Origin: Alphaproteobacteria bacterium
GTDB taxonomy: Bacteria > Pseudomonadota > Alphaproteobacteria > Rhodobacterales > Rhodobacteraceae
Direction of reading: 5' to 3'
Length of the DNA: 53,375 bases
Assembly (NCBI GenBank): GCA_030433335.1
Contig: JAUILL010000024.1
Location: 1-53,375, forward strand
The position numbers and the translations under genes are program-made. Positions 6,569 to 15,783 of the stretch are shown here, piece after piece; the first letter of the stretch is position 1, and each line of letters begins with the position of its first letter. The notes beneath the pieces were generated by a model, which searched no databases, was not told where the DNA came from, and worked only from the letters and a program-made list of their open reading frames with translations.

Positions 6569-8634
6569 ACCTTCTTGGACGGATGGGCTGGGGCGATGTT
6601 GTCTTTGAACCTGCGCTGGCGAACCCCGACAGCTCTGATCTGATCGCAGCAGGGGCAGGGGGCGTGGTCGTTCTCGGGGCGATTGTCGCGCTCTATTGTC
6701 TGTTTCACTACCGGCTCTGGGGCGTCTTCTGGCGCGGTTGGCTGACCAGTTTGGATCACAAGCGTATTGGTATCATGTATATCGCCTTTGCGATGATCAT
6801 GCTGGTGCGGGGCGTGCTCGAAGGGGTCGTCATGCGCGCACAGCAGGCGGATGGCCTCGACGGAGGATTCCTGACCAGCCATCACTACGGAGAGCTGTTT
6901 TCGACCCACGGCACGATCATGATCTTTTTCATGGCGATGCCGTTTCTGACCGGCCTGATCAACATCATTGTCCCGCTTCAGGTCGGGGCTCGGGACGTGA
7001 GTTTCCCGCTGTTGAATGCCCTATCGCTGGCCTTTACGGCGGCGGGCGGGGCGCTGATCATGGTCTCGCTGGTGGTTGGGGAATTCTCGACCGGCGGCTG
7101 GACGGGCTATCCACCCTTTACCGGCGTGGCGTTCCAGCCGGGTGTGGGGCCGGACTATTGGATCTGGTCCGTGGCTTTGGCGGGGATTGGGACGACCCTG
7201 TCCGGCATCAATTTTGTCACAACCATCCTGAAAGAGCGCGCGCCGGGCATGACATTCGCGCGCCTGCCGCTGTTCACGTGGACCGCATTCACCACGTCCG
7301 TGCTGATGGTCTTTGCACTGCCGCCTTTGACCGTCGCGACCAGCCTTCTGGCGCTGGACCGGATGGCAGGGTTTCATTTCTTTACCAACGACCTTGGCGG
7401 GAACATGATGAATTTCGCCAACCTGTTTTGGCTCTTTGGTCACCCCGAAGTCTACATTCTGATCCTGCCCGCCTTCGGAGTCTTTTCCGAGGTGTTCGCG
7501 ACCTTCTCTGGCAAGAAGCTCTATGGCTACACGTCACTGGTGATCGCGACTGTGGTGATCGCGGTTCTGTCCTTTACCGTTTGGGTGCACCACTTCTTTA
7601 CCATGGGGCAATCGGCCAACCTGAACGCGATCTTCGGCATTGCGACCATGACGATCGGCGTGCCCACTGGGGTCAAGATCTACGACTGGATGGCGACCAT
7701 GTACCGGGGCCGCGTGCGGATGAGCGTGCCGATGATCTATTCGGTCGGGTTCATCATGCTATTCGTGATCGGAGGGCTGACGGGCATCATTCTGGCCAAC
7801 CCCACAGTGGACTACCAAGTCCACAACACGCTGTTCCTGGTGGCGCATTTCCACAACATGCTGATCCCCGGCCTGCTGTTCGGAATGCTGGCGGGCTATA
7901 CCTTCTGGTTTCCCAAGGTGTTCGGATTCCAGCTGGATGCCTTTTGGGGGCGTATCGCGGCATGGGGGTGGATCGTTGGCTATTCTCTGACCTTCTTCCC
8001 GCTCTATGCGGTTGGCCTGATGGGCATGACCCGTCGCACCGCCAGTTACACGATCGAGGCGTTCCAGCCATGGATGCTTGTCTCGGGCCTTGGGGCGTTG
8101 GTCGTGCTTGGGGCCTTGGTCGCTTTGGGTCTGCAGCTTTGGGTGTCCATCCGCTATCGCAAGGCCCTCACGGTCGAGGGCGGTGATCCGTGGGACGGGC
8201 GCACGCTGGAATGGTCCTTGCCCGCGCCGGTGCCCGAGTGGAATTTTGCCCATATTCCTATGGTCACCGCGCGCGATGACTTCTGGGAAAAGAAGCGCAC
8301 AGCCACAGTAGATGCCACCCCGGCGACCTACACCGATATCGCGCTGCCGCGAAATTCCATGCTTGGTCCGCTGTTTGCCGTGGCGGCGACGGCGCTTGGA
8401 TTTGGACTGATCTGGTACATCTGGTGGATGGCGGCCCTTGCGGCTGCGGTCATGCCATTGGCCATCATTGTCCGCAGCTTCCGCACTGACATCCATCGCG
8501 TCATTCCCGCAGACGAAGTCGCGGCCTACGACCTTGCATTCCGTGAAACCCGCGCTGCCTTGGTCCCCGTTGGACGGGACGGCGAAGAAACCGTGGCCAA
8601 CCGCGGCCGCGCCAATCGGGAGGCTTTCGAATGA
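6565..8634 (+). CDS. cyoB: Cytochrome bo3 ubiquinol oxidase subunit I
   Basis: 689 residues, slightly longer than the E. coli protein. All metal ligands are present at a constant +9 offset from E. coli numbering: H115 and H430 for low-spin heme b, H428 for heme o3, and H293, H342 and H343 for CuB. Y297, which cross-links to H293 (GHPEVY), is also present. About fifteen transmembrane helices span the protein. It catalyses oxygen reduction to water coupled to proton pumping. It overlaps cyoA and cyoC by four bases each, implying translational coupling. No heme O synthase (cyoE) gene follows in this operon. Confidence 0.97.
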   Translation: MNLLGRMGWGDVVFEPALANPDSSDLIAAGAGGVVVLGAIVALYCLFHYRLWGVFWRGWLTSLDHKRIGIMYIAFAMIMLVRGVLEGVVMRAQQADGLDGGFLTSHHYGELFSTHGTIMIFFMAMPFLTGLINIIVPLQVGARDVSFPLLNALSLAFTAAGGALIMVSLVVGEFSTGGWTGYPPFTGVAFQPGVGPDYWIWSVALAGIGTTLSGINFVTTILKERAPGMTFARLPLFTWTAFTTSVLMVFALPPLTVATSLLALDRMAGFHFFTNDLGGNMMNFANLFWLFGHPEVYILILPAFGVFSEVFATFSGKKLYGYTSLVIATVVIAVLSFTVWVHHFFTMGQSANLNAIFGIATMTIGVPTGVKIYDWMATMYRGRVRMSVPMIYSVGFIMLFVIGGLTGIILANPTVDYQVHNTLFLVAHFHNMLIPGLLFGMLAGYTFWFPKVFGFQLDAFWGRIAAWGWIVGYSLTFFPLYAVGLMGMTRRTASYTIEAFQPWMLVSGLGALVVLGALVALGLQLWVSIRYRKALTVEGGDPWDGRTLEWSLPAPVPEWNFAHIPMVTARDDFWEKKRTATVDATPATYTDIALPRNSMLGPLFAVAATALGFGLIWYIWWMAALAAAVMPLAIIVRSFRTDIHRVIPADEVAAYDLAFRETRAALVPVGRDGEETVANRGRANREAFE

Positions 8635-9215
8635 GCGCCATGACCCATACCGCAGAAGACCGCGCCCTCTATGGCTTCTGGGTTTTCATGATGAGCGACC
8701 TGATCCTCTTTGGTCTGATGTTCGCTACATATGGCACGATGCTGACCACTTGGGGATTTGCGAGTGGGCCAGAACCGTCAGAACTTTTTTCGATGGGTCC
8801 GGTGGCGATTGAAACTGCGATCCTGCTGGTTTCGTCGCTGACATTTGGTCTGGCGACTTTGGCGCTCAAACACGGGCAAGGTCGGGGTGTCATCGCGCTT
8901 TGGCTCGTGATCACGCTGGCCCTGGGTTTGGGCTTTCTGGCGATGGAGCTTCGTGACTTTGCCGAAATGGCGGCAGAGGGCGCTGTCCCCCAACGCTCGG
9001 GCTGGCTGTCGGCGTTCTTCGGTCTGGTCTCGCTTCATGGCCTACACGTCGCGGCGGGCTGTGTTTGGATCATGGTGATGCTGGCGCAACTGGCGGTATT
9101 CGGTCCCACCCTCGACGTCGCGTCCCGTCTGAGCCGATTGGGCCTCTTCTGGCACTTTCTTGATGTGATCTGGATCGGCATCTTCTCGGTCGTTTATCTG
9201 GGAGCACTGGCATGA
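8631..9215 (+). CDS. cyoC: Cytochrome bo3 ubiquinol oxidase subunit III
   Basis: 194 residues with five transmembrane helices, the bo3-type layout. Typical family stretches include YGFWVFMMSDLILFGLMFATY near the start and SLHGLHVAAGCVWI and FWHFLDVIWIGIFSVVYL near the end. It is a non-catalytic subunit that stabilises CyoB. Both ends overlap neighbours by ATGA. Confidence 0.95.
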   Translation: MSAMTHTAEDRALYGFWVFMMSDLILFGLMFATYGTMLTTWGFASGPEPSELFSMGPVAIETAILLVSSLTFGLATLALKHGQGRGVIALWLVITLALGLGFLAMELRDFAEMAAEGAVPQRSGWLSAFFGLVSLHGLHVAAGCVWIMVMLAQLAVFGPTLDVASRLSRLGLFWHFLDVIWIGIFSVVYLGALA

Positions 9216-9529
9216 CACCCGAATACAAGCAGGACTTGAAAGCCTATGGGCTGGGGTTTTTCGGGGCTTTGGTTTTGACAGCACTCGCGTTCGCAGCGGT
9301 CTGGGCTGGGCTACCAAGAACGCTAGCGCTGTGGGTGATCGGCGCGCTGGCGATTGTGCAGGCCTTCTGGCAGATGCGGTACTTCTTGCATCTATCGCTG
9401 CGGGAGACGCCCAAAGATCGTCTCTGGTTGGTCGCCTTCGCCCTCTTGGTGCTGGCACTGATGGTGCTGGGGACTCTCTGGGTGCTGTTCAACCTGCAAC
9501 ACATGGTTCCGATGCAAATGCCGGAGTGA
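9212..9529 (+). CDS. cyoD: Cytochrome bo3 ubiquinol oxidase subunit IV
   Basis: 105 residues with three predicted transmembrane helices and the family segment QAFWQMRYFLHLSL in the middle. It is the small assembly subunit of the bo3 complex. It is last of the cyo operon: only 11 bases separate its stop from the stop of a convergent LysR gene, and I see no hairpin between them. Confidence 0.92.
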   Translation: MTPEYKQDLKAYGLGFFGALVLTALAFAAVWAGLPRTLALWVIGALAIVQAFWQMRYFLHLSLRETPKDRLWLVAFALLVLALMVLGTLWVLFNLQHMVPMQMPE

Positions 9530-9540
9530 GGTCACATGCA

Positions 9541-10437
9541 CTAGGCATTGGCCTCCCGCAATTTGTCTGCGGCGAAATCGATAAACTGCCTGATGCGGCG
9601 TGGGGTCGAGCGATGGGGCCAGCGCAGCAGATTGACGGGGATACGCGTATCGTCGGCCTCTTCGAGCAGAGGGACCAGACGACCTTCGGCGATTGCCGTT
9701 CTTGCTTGATAGGACAGCACACGGATCACGCCCAATCCCCGTACGGCGGCTGTCACAGCGGCTTCGGCAGAGTTCACGGTCAGGCGCGGCCGGACGCGGA
9801 TGGTTTTCTTGCCCTTCGTGTTTGAATGAAAGACCCAGCGCAGTCCACTCGGGGGGGCATCAAAGCAGATACAAGAATGTTTCGACAGTTGGCCGACAGC
9901 GTCGAGCGGGGGATGGCCTTCCAAATAGGAGGGTGCGGCGCAGGTTACCAGACGCTGTGTGCCGATCATCGTCGACAGGTGACCGGAGTCGCGCAGCGCA
10001 CCGATACGTACGGCGATGTCGACCCCTTCTTCGACCATATCAACCTGCCGGTCTGACAGCAGCAACCGCGCTTCGATCCCCGCATGCTGGTCGAGGAAGT
10101 CGGTCAACACGGGCAAAACATGTAGTTTGCCAAAGGTCTCGGGTGCCGTGATTGTCAGCGGACCCTTCAGGTCCGTGAGCCCTCCGGTCAACCGGCTTTC
10201 GGCTTGCTCCAGATCGTCAAGGATCAGCCGGCAGGTGGTTAAGTAGTCGCGACCTTCGGGGGTCAGATCCAGCCGGCGCGAACTGCGCGTGATCAGTGCG
10301 CAGCCCAAGGCCTCTTCTAGCTGTGACAGCAGTCGGCTGACGTTTGTCAGCGGAATATCCATATTCCGCGCCGCTGCCGACAAAGAGCCTGCCTGCGCCA
10401 CACCGACAAACACATTCATCGCCCGCAACTTGTCCAT
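9541..10437 (-). CDS. LysR-family transcriptional regulator (CrgA/DsdC-like)
   Basis: 298 residues. HTH at about 5-60 (MNVFVGVAQAGSLSAAARNM ... NVSRLLSQLEEALG), then a LysR effector domain ending near 290. It is transcribed divergently from a glutathione S-transferase and a VOC protein, separated by 135 bases that hold a TTCCG-N5-CGGAA dyad 10 bases upstream of its start. It probably controls that GST/VOC pair rather than the convergent cyo operon. The effector is unknown. Confidence 0.92.
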   Translation of the reverse strand: MDKLRAMNVFVGVAQAGSLSAAARNMDIPLTNVSRLLSQLEEALGCALITRSSRRLDLTPEGRDYLTTCRLILDDLEQAESRLTGGLTDLKGPLTITAPETFGKLHVLPVLTDFLDQHAGIEARLLLSDRQVDMVEEGVDIAVRIGALRDSGHLSTMIGTQRLVTCAAPSYLEGHPPLDAVGQLSKHSCICFDAPPSGLRWVFHSNTKGKKTIRVRPRLTVNSAEAAVTAAVRGLGVIRVLSYQARTAIAEGRLVPLLEEADDTRIPVNLLRWPHRSTPRRIRQFIDFAADKLREANA

Positions 10438-10446
10438 CGATCATCC

Positions 10447-10508
10447 TTCCGAAATCCGGAAACTAGCATCTCTAAAGAACCATCTATCGGAACCAGAGGA
10501 AACCGGAA
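10447..10508. promoter_or_regulatory. Candidate operator region for the LysR/GST divergent promoter
   Basis: TTCCG-AAATC-CGGAA (10447-10461) is a perfect dyad, and CGGAA recurs at 10488 and 10504. The cluster lies in the 135-base gap between the LysR start and the GST start, the usual place for LysR recognition and activation sites. Confidence 0.45.
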
Positions 10509-10572
10509 ACACTACCTCTGTATTGTATCGCCGCTCGGTTCTGCGGCGCGCATTTCGAGGGAGGAAACGCGT

Positions 10573-11166
10573 ATGAAACTTTATGATCTGGAATTGTCGG
10601 GAAACTGCTACAAGGTGCGCCTGTTTCTGGCGCTGATCGAGCAGCCCTACACTCTGGTCCCCGTGGACTTTCTGGCCGGCGCTCACAAAGAAGCCCCGCT
10701 CAGCGATATGAACCCGTTCTGCGAGATCCCGATCCTGACCGACGGTGACCTGACCCTGCGGGACTCGCAGGCGATCTTGGTCTATCTGGCGCGGAAATAT
10801 GGTGGCGAGGCATGGCTGCCCACCGAGCCTTCGGCAATGGCGCAGGTCATGGAATGGCTGATGATGGCCGAGAACGAAATAGCACGTGGTCAGAACGATG
10901 CCCGGCTCCACGACAAGTTCGGCTATGAGCTTGACCACGGTCTGGCGGTGCAAAAAGCAGAACGCGTGTTGAAGTTGCTTGAGGACAGACTGGAGGGCCG
11001 CGAGTGGCTGGTCCACGATCGTCCGACCATCGCGGACATTGCCTGTTTCCCCTACGTTGCGCTCGGTCACGAGGGCCGCATCCCCGTTGGAGATCACCCC
11101 AATGTTCAGGGCTGGATCGACCGCATTAAGGATCTGCCGCGTTTTGTCGGAATGCCCGAGCTCTGA
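10573..11166 (+). CDS. Glutathione S-transferase family protein
   Basis: 197 residues. A thioredoxin-fold N-terminal domain (about 1-78) carries the glutathione-binding signature L-R-D-S-Q-A-I-L-V-Y-L. An all-helical C-terminal domain (about 85-195) contains the conserved RPTIADIACFPY stretch. S9 in the LSGNCYKV loop is the best candidate for activating glutathione. GGAGG lies upstream of the ATG. The VOC gene follows after three bases, so the two are coupled and probably act together on one electrophile. The substrate is not determinable. Confidence 0.92.
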   Translation: MKLYDLELSGNCYKVRLFLALIEQPYTLVPVDFLAGAHKEAPLSDMNPFCEIPILTDGDLTLRDSQAILVYLARKYGGEAWLPTEPSAMAQVMEWLMMAENEIARGQNDARLHDKFGYELDHGLAVQKAERVLKLLEDRLEGREWLVHDRPTIADIACFPYVALGHEGRIPVGDHPNVQGWIDRIKDLPRFVGMPEL

Positions 11167-11169
11167 TCC

Positions 11170-11595
11170 ATGAGCTTTCGCATTACGCGCTACGAACATG
11201 TCGGAATTCGCGTTACGGATCGCGATCGCGCGTTGGCGTTCTACAACGCGCTGGGCTGGCGGGAAGAGATCAATCTTCCCGCACATCACGCCAACGAGAT
11301 GGTCAACGATGCAGGCATCTACATCAACCTGATCTTCAACGGGGCCAAGCGGCCTGATGACCGCAATATTCTGCAAGACGAGCCGATCAAACTGCCCGGC
11401 TACACCCATGCAGCCTTTGTGGTCGAAGAGATGGACGATCTGATCGCGCGGCTGGCAGAGGCAGGTGTTCCGCTGACCGACGGGCCAGTCATTTACAGTG
11501 ACCGACGGCGGGTCATCTTTATCCGAGATCCGGACGGAAATGTGCTAGAGTTCAACGAGTTACTACCGGACTCTGAAGCAGAAGCGGTGTGTTGA
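11170..11595 (+). CDS. VOC-family (glyoxalase/bleomycin-resistance fold) protein
   Basis: 141 residues in one vicinal-oxygen-chelate domain made of two beta-alpha-beta-beta-beta units. Probable metal ligands are H10 (YEHVGIRV), H80 (YTHAAFVV) and E127 (GNVLEFNE). It follows the GST gene by three bases, which suggests a shared glutathione-adduct or aromatic-intermediate role. It could be a lactoylglutathione-lyase-like enzyme or a small extradiol-type protein; sequence alone does not decide. Confidence 0.85.
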   Translation: MSFRITRYEHVGIRVTDRDRALAFYNALGWREEINLPAHHANEMVNDAGIYINLIFNGAKRPDDRNILQDEPIKLPGYTHAAFVVEEMDDLIARLAEAGVPLTDGPVIYSDRRRVIFIRDPDGNVLEFNELLPDSEAEAVC

Positions 11596-11679
11596 AGACC
11601 GCCGCTTCCTGATCCAAGACGTTGTTTCCCGAGTGGGTGTGTCGTGTGGTCCCGCTGCTTTCGGGTTGGTTTTGGACAG

Positions 11680-11713
11680 TTGCCCGCCAGCTTCCCAACA
11701 AGCTGGCGGGCAA
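11680..11713. terminator. Strong bidirectional terminator
   Basis: TTGCCCGCCAGCTT (11680-11693) pairs perfectly with AAGCTGGCGGGCAA (11700-11713) across a six-base loop, a 14-bp stem. It lies between the convergent VOC and catechol dioxygenase genes. Confidence 0.8.
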
Positions 11714-11718
11714 TGCGT

Positions 11719-12729
11719 TTATTCTGCGGGTTCTGTGACAGGGGCCTCTTGGGCCTGCGCTGCAGCAGCCTCGACAATCGGGGTGCCGTAGACGAAAAAG
11801 TCCTGCGGCAGCTCGCCTCCGAACCAGACCCCACCACCGTTAAAGAAGTTCTCTTCGGTCCAGGTCAGGGTTTTCCATTCGGGGTCAAAGATCAGATAGC
11901 CGGTGTCGCCGAACAGCTCGATCCGGTTTCCGCCGGGCTCATAGACATACATGAAGTACGCCTGCGAGACACCGTGTTTCGCGGGGCCAGCCTCGATCCG
12001 GACGTCGTATTCCATCAGGATGTCCGCCAGATCCAGCATCTGCCCCTGATTACCGTACCAGAAGGCCAAGTGGTGCAGACGGTTGCCCGGACCTGCCTGA
12101 TCCTTCGTGAACGCGACCTCGTGGACGAGGGGGCTGACCGACAGCCAGCACGCCAGTTCATCCTGACCGCCAAAGACCACGTTCTCGCGCTTCTGGAAGC
12201 CCAGATGTTCCTGCATGAAACCGGCGTTCTTGGTCACATCCGAGCAGAACAGGTTGATGTGGTCGATCCGGCGCACAGGCACACCGCGCAGGGGACGCTT
12301 CTGGGGGCGGGACAGTAGCTTGGATTTCTGCTCGGGGGTGGGTTTGAAGTAGTCTACCTCCCAGAACAGGTGCTGTTTGTGGCCGTCGGGGGTAGTGAAC
12401 TCGTAGGCGCGGCCATAGCCCTTGTGGCCTTCGACCCATTTGCCGGGGCGGGCAGAGGAGTCGATCGCGGCCACACGGCGCTCCAAGGCCTGCGGGGACG
12501 CCGCGCGCCAGCCCACGACACCGACGCCTGCGTGGTCTGCGCGGGTCAGCTTCAGCGAGTGGTGATAGCGGTCCTCGTAGGCGCGCAAATAGCAGGATGT
12601 GCCGTCATCCTCGGTCGGGGTCATGCCCAGAACATCGTGGAAGAACCACAGGGATTCCTCGAATTTCGGCGTAAATAGTTCGACCATCGCCAGTTGGGCG
12701 ACGTCGTGGATCTGTTCCTGAAAGCTCAT
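11719..12729 (-). CDS. Catechol 2,3-dioxygenase (extradiol, type I, two VOC domains)
   Basis: 336 residues with two VOC domains (about 12-125 and 152-275). The C-terminal one carries the iron triad H157 (RIDHINL), H220 (LHHLAF) and E271 (NRIELF). The catalytic second-shell H203 (VHEVAF) and a Tyr in the [12 protein letters not shown] signature are also visible. It would cleave catechol or a substituted catechol next to the hydroxyls to give 2-hydroxymuconate semialdehyde. The tautomerase gene lies 29 bases upstream, and all later enzymes of the oxalocrotonate branch are nearby. The C-terminal extension past residue 300 is Ala/Glu-rich. The exact ring substrate is uncertain because no ring hydroxylase is in the window. 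Confidence 0.93.
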   Translation of the reverse strand: MSFQEQIHDVAQLAMVELFTPKFEESLWFFHDVLGMTPTEDDGTSCYLRAYEDRYHHSLKLTRADHAGVGVVGWRAASPQALERRVAAIDSSARPGKWVEGHKGYGRAYEFTTPDGHKQHLFWEVDYFKPTPEQKSKLLSRPQKRPLRGVPVRRIDHINLFCSDVTKNAGFMQEHLGFQKRENVVFGGQDELACWLSVSPLVHEVAFTKDQAGPGNRLHHLAFWYGNQGQMLDLADILMEYDVRIEAGPAKHGVSQAYFMYVYEPGGNRIELFGDTGYLIFDPEWKTLTWTEENFFNGGGVWFGGELPQDFFVYGTPIVEAAAAQAQEAPVTEPAE

Positions 12730-12758
12730 GGTTTCCTCCCTAAAACCTGAACGTGGTG

Positions 12759-12998
12759 TTAATTACTGGTGACAGTCTCCGGCTGCGGGGCGTGGCCGTT
12801 GGCAGCGGGGTCGTGGTCCGCGTATTTGGGTTCGCCTGCGACGGCGAAATGACCTGATTGCAGCTCTTGCAACAGAATGCGCACCGACTGCGGGCTGACG
12901 CCCAAAGTCTCGGCCGCGGCGCGGGTGACTTCGCGCATGAGCGCCTGCTTTTGGGCAGTCGTGCGGCCTTCCATCAGGTGGATCTGGATGACAGGCAT
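12759..12998 (-). CDS. dmpI: 4-oxalocrotonate tautomerase
   Basis: 79 residues. After removal of Met the catalytic Pro1 is exposed ([11 protein letters not shown]), and R11 and R39 (SVRILLQ) fall at the canonical positions. It converts 2-hydroxymuconate to 2-oxo-3-hexenedioate in the cytoplasm as a small-subunit hexamer. The usual 62-residue core is followed by a roughly 17-residue polar tail that is not typical. It is first gene of a two-gene unit with the catechol dioxygenase. The gene symbol is by analogy with the dmp operon. Confidence 0.9.
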   Translation of the reverse strand: MPVIQIHLMEGRTTAQKQALMREVTRAAAETLGVSPQSVRILLQELQSGHFAVAGEPKYADHDPAANGHAPQPETVTSN

Positions 12999-13094
12999 CG
13001 GGGCTCCTCTGGGTGGGGTTTGCGCTCTTGTCCGGGTGTCCGGTCCTCTCTGCGCCTTCCGTATAAGGAGAGTGGCCCAAAGGGGGCGATGCTA

Positions 13095-13109
13095 TCAAAT
13101 ACCATTTGA
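13095..13109. promoter_or_regulatory. Candidate operator upstream of the tautomerase/dioxygenase unit
   Basis: TCAAAT-ACC-ATTTGA is a perfect 15-bp palindrome about 97 bases upstream of the tautomerase start. It resembles parts of the inverted repeat at 15677-15783 (TCAAAGTATTGGA). It would suit binding by the LysR protein encoded just upstream. Confidence 0.45.
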
Positions 13110-13210
13110 GGCCGGTTCCGATACCGATGCTGCATGGGGTTTTGACGCTGAAACGGATGCGCCCGCCAACTGCGCGGGGCAGGGCGGGTGTGCGGGGAAT
13201 GTGCGGTATC

Positions 13211-14113
13211 TCAGTCGGTTAGCTCGCGGGCGACAGCCAGAAAATTGGCAAGAAAAGGGGATGCGTCACCCTCTCGGTAGAGGCAAGAGATGTCCACCGT
13301 GGCCCCCGCAGGCGGGTTCGCCAGTGGAAGGCAAATGACCCCGTCCATGCGCACACTGGTAATGGACTCTGGTACCAGACAGACCCCGAAACCAGCGGCA
13401 ACCAAGGCCATTGCGGTGAACCCGTCCCCCACAACTTGCGCGACGTTGGGGGCAAAGCCGACCTCGTGGCACAGCCCCGTGACCTTTTCCACGAAGCCCT
13501 GCGCGCGGCTGGCGGGGAACAGCACCATGGGTTCATCCCGCAGCTCGTTCAGGTCAACGCTGTCCCGTCCCGACCAAGGGCCGGGATCGGGCAGAACGGC
13601 ATAAAGGGGCTCGCAACACAGCTGTTCGGCCACCAGTCCGGGTGTGGGCACCAGCATCCGGTTGAAGCCCAAATCGAGCGAGCGGTTGTGTAGCCCCTCG
13701 ATCTGTCCCAGCTTGTCGGCGGCGTGCATCACGATCTTCACATCGGGATAGCGGTGTTTGAACTCCAGGATGATGCGGGGGATCAAGCTCAGGATAGCGG
13801 TGCCGAAGATGGCGATGTCCAAGCGGCCAAGGTTCCCTTCGGCGGCACGGTGCACGCGGTCGGCGGCTTGGTCCAGCAGGGCGGCGATGTTGCGGGCCTC
13901 TTCCAGAAACAGGCTGCCGGCTTGGGTCAACTCAACCCCGCGCGGGGTGCGGATGAACAGCTGCGCCCCCAGATTTTCTTCTAGGCTCTGGATCTGCCGC
14001 GTGATGGGGGGCTGGCTGACATGCAACCGCTCGGCGGCGCGGCCGAAGTGCAATTCCTCGGCGACGGCGATGAAGTAGCGTAACTGGCGAAGGTTCAGGT
14101 TTGCGGCACTCAT
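13211..14113 (-). CDS. LysR-family regulator of the meta-cleavage genes
   Basis: 300 residues from the ATG at 14113 (MSAANLNLRQLRYF). An earlier in-frame ATG would add an atypical 12-residue leader. The HTH (RAAERLHVSQPPITRQIQSLE) and the effector domain resemble the CatR/BenM/CatM group that answers aromatic-catabolic intermediates. It sits between the dehydrogenase and the tautomerase/dioxygenase unit, all on the minus strand, and follows the dehydrogenase by 52 bases. It therefore probably regulates both the minus-strand and the divergent plus-strand operons. The inducer is likely a pathway intermediate such as 2-hydroxymuconate or its semialdehyde; this is inference. Confidence 0.9.
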   Translation of the reverse strand: MSAANLNLRQLRYFIAVAEELHFGRAAERLHVSQPPITRQIQSLEENLGAQLFIRTPRGVELTQAGSLFLEEARNIAALLDQAADRVHRAAEGNLGRLDIAIFGTAILSLIPRIILEFKHRYPDVKIVMHAADKLGQIEGLHNRSLDLGFNRMLVPTPGLVAEQLCCEPLYAVLPDPGPWSGRDSVDLNELRDEPMVLFPASRAQGFVEKVTGLCHEVGFAPNVAQVVGDGFTAMALVAAGFGVCLVPESITSVRMDGVICLPLANPPAGATVDISCLYREGDASPFLANFLAVARELTD

Positions 14114-14165
14114 GAGCGTCACTGTGCGAGGGCGCGCGCCGCCATGCAAGCGGCGCGCGGTTGCA

Positions 14166-15626
14166 TCAAAGCTTGATGCAGAGGTTGGAACGCTCGGTGT
14201 AGAATTCCAGCGAATGCAAGCCGCCCTCGCGCCCGATGCCCGAGGATTTGGAGCCCCCGAAAGAGGTCCGCAGATCGCGCAGGAACCACGAGTTCACCCA
14301 GATCAGCCCCGCCTCGATCTGCCCACCGACGCGGTGGGCCCGCGACAGGTTTTCGGTCAGGATGGTGGCGGACAGGCCGTAGGTGGTGTCGTTGGCCATC
14401 GCGATCACTTCCTCTTCGGTGTCGAAGGGGGTGACATGGCAGCAGGGGCCAAAGATTTCCTCTTTGACGATAGCGCTGTCCTCGGGGAGGCCAGTCCAGA
14501 TCGTTGGCTCGACAAAGAAGCCGCCCTGACGCGCATCGTCGAAGTCCGGAACGCCGCCGCCGGTGACTACGGCCGCGCCCAACTCGCGGGCCTTGGCGTA
14601 ATAGCTCAGCACCTTCTGGCGATGCTCGTCCGAGATCAGCGGGCCGATGGTTGCGCCGGGGGTCTCGGGGCCGCCTTGTTTCAGGGCCTCGGCGCCCGCT
14701 TTCAGGCGGCTGACGTATTCGTCAAAGACGGGGCGCTGCACATACACTCGCTCGGTCCCCAGACAGACCTGACCCGTGTTGGCAAAGATCGAACGCATGG
14801 TGACCTCGATCGCCTTGTCCATGTCGGCATCGGCAAAGATGATCGCGGGGTTCTTGCCCCCCAGTTCGAAGGACACATCGCGCAGGCCCATGGCGGCTTG
14901 CTTCATGATCGCCTCGCCGGTGCGGGTTTCGCCGGTAAAGGTGATGCCGTTCACTTTGGGATGCTGGGTTAGCAGCTCGCCCGCCGAGCCGGGGCCAAAG
15001 CCGTGGATCACGTTGTAGACGCCTTTGGGGATGCCGACGCTGTTCATCACCTCACCCAGCAGGGTGGCGGTGGCGGGGCTTTCCTCGGACGGTTTGACGA
15101 CCACGGTGTTGCCGCAGGCCAGCGCGGGGCCGACCTTCCACGTCATCAGCAGGAACGGCGCGTTCCAAGGGGAAATCACACCGATCACGCCCTTGGGACG
15201 GTGCAGTTCAAGGTTCGCCGCGCCGGTGCCATCAGGCGTGTCCATCTGGTAGAACTCGCCGCCCGTGTGCTTCAGCATCTCGGCAAAGATGCGGAAGTTG
15301 GCCGCGCCGCGTGGAATTTCGACCTTCTCCGCGAAGTGGCGGCTGTGGCCGGTGTCCGCGACCTCGGCCTCAATGAAATCGGGGGTGCGGGCGGCGATGG
15401 CGTTGGCCAGCTCCATAAGCAGATCGCAGCGCACGGCCTTGGGCATCTTGCCCCATTCGCCTTTCAGCGCATTGGCGGCGGCGTTCACGGCCAGATCGAC
15501 ATCCTCGGCCAGAGCCTTGTGCACGGTGGCGATCTTTTCCCCTGTCGAGGGCGAGACTTTGTCGAACATCCGACCCGAGCGCGCATCCACATATGCGCCA
15601 TCGATAAACAGCTGATGGGTTTTCAT
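14166..15626 (-). CDS. dmpC: 2-hydroxymuconic semialdehyde dehydrogenase
   Basis: 486 residues from the ATG at 15626. Aldehyde dehydrogenase catalytic residues are present: N155 (SPWNAPF), E254 (FELGGKNP) and C288 (NTGQVCLGTERV). Sequence features such as the KSSGIGREGG loop match the 2-hydroxymuconate and 5-carboxymethyl-2-hydroxymuconate semialdehyde dehydrogenases. Neighbouring catechol dioxygenase, tautomerase and decarboxylase genes favour the former. It oxidises the ring-cleavage semialdehyde to 2-hydroxymuconate with NAD. It diverges from the hydratase gene over a 216-base promoter region rich in repeats. Confidence 0.92.
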   Translation of the reverse strand: MKTHQLFIDGAYVDARSGRMFDKVSPSTGEKIATVHKALAEDVDLAVNAAANALKGEWGKMPKAVRCDLLMELANAIAARTPDFIEAEVADTGHSRHFAEKVEIPRGAANFRIFAEMLKHTGGEFYQMDTPDGTGAANLELHRPKGVIGVISPWNAPFLLMTWKVGPALACGNTVVVKPSEESPATATLLGEVMNSVGIPKGVYNVIHGFGPGSAGELLTQHPKVNGITFTGETRTGEAIMKQAAMGLRDVSFELGGKNPAIIFADADMDKAIEVTMRSIFANTGQVCLGTERVYVQRPVFDEYVSRLKAGAEALKQGGPETPGATIGPLISDEHRQKVLSYYAKARELGAAVVTGGGVPDFDDARQGGFFVEPTIWTGLPEDSAIVKEEIFGPCCHVTPFDTEEEVIAMANDTTYGLSATILTENLSRAHRVGGQIEAGLIWVNSWFLRDLRTSFGGSKSSGIGREGGLHSLEFYTERSNLCIKL

Positions 15627-15676
15627 GAAAATCTCCCCTCCCGAAACCACTTATGCGGGAATGTAGGGATTGGCCG

Positions 15677-15783
15677 CGATACGCTCCAATGCTTTTGGCG
15701 GGGTGCGGCGATACGCTTTGGGTATCGGGTGCCGATGCAAAACCCGTATCAAAGGCGGCCTTTCAAAGTATTGGAGCGTATCG
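15677..15783. promoter_or_regulatory. Large inverted repeat and GATAC-type motifs in the meta-cleavage divergent promoter
   Basis: The left arm at 15677-15695 (CGATACGCTCCAATGCTTT) is matched by the reverse complement at 15765-15783 with one mismatch over 19 bp. CGATACGCT also occurs a third time at 15709-15717. The array lies between the divergent dehydrogenase and hydratase starts. It could be a pair of regulator-binding sites that loop the DNA, or a promoter-spanning operator array. Confidence 0.6.
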
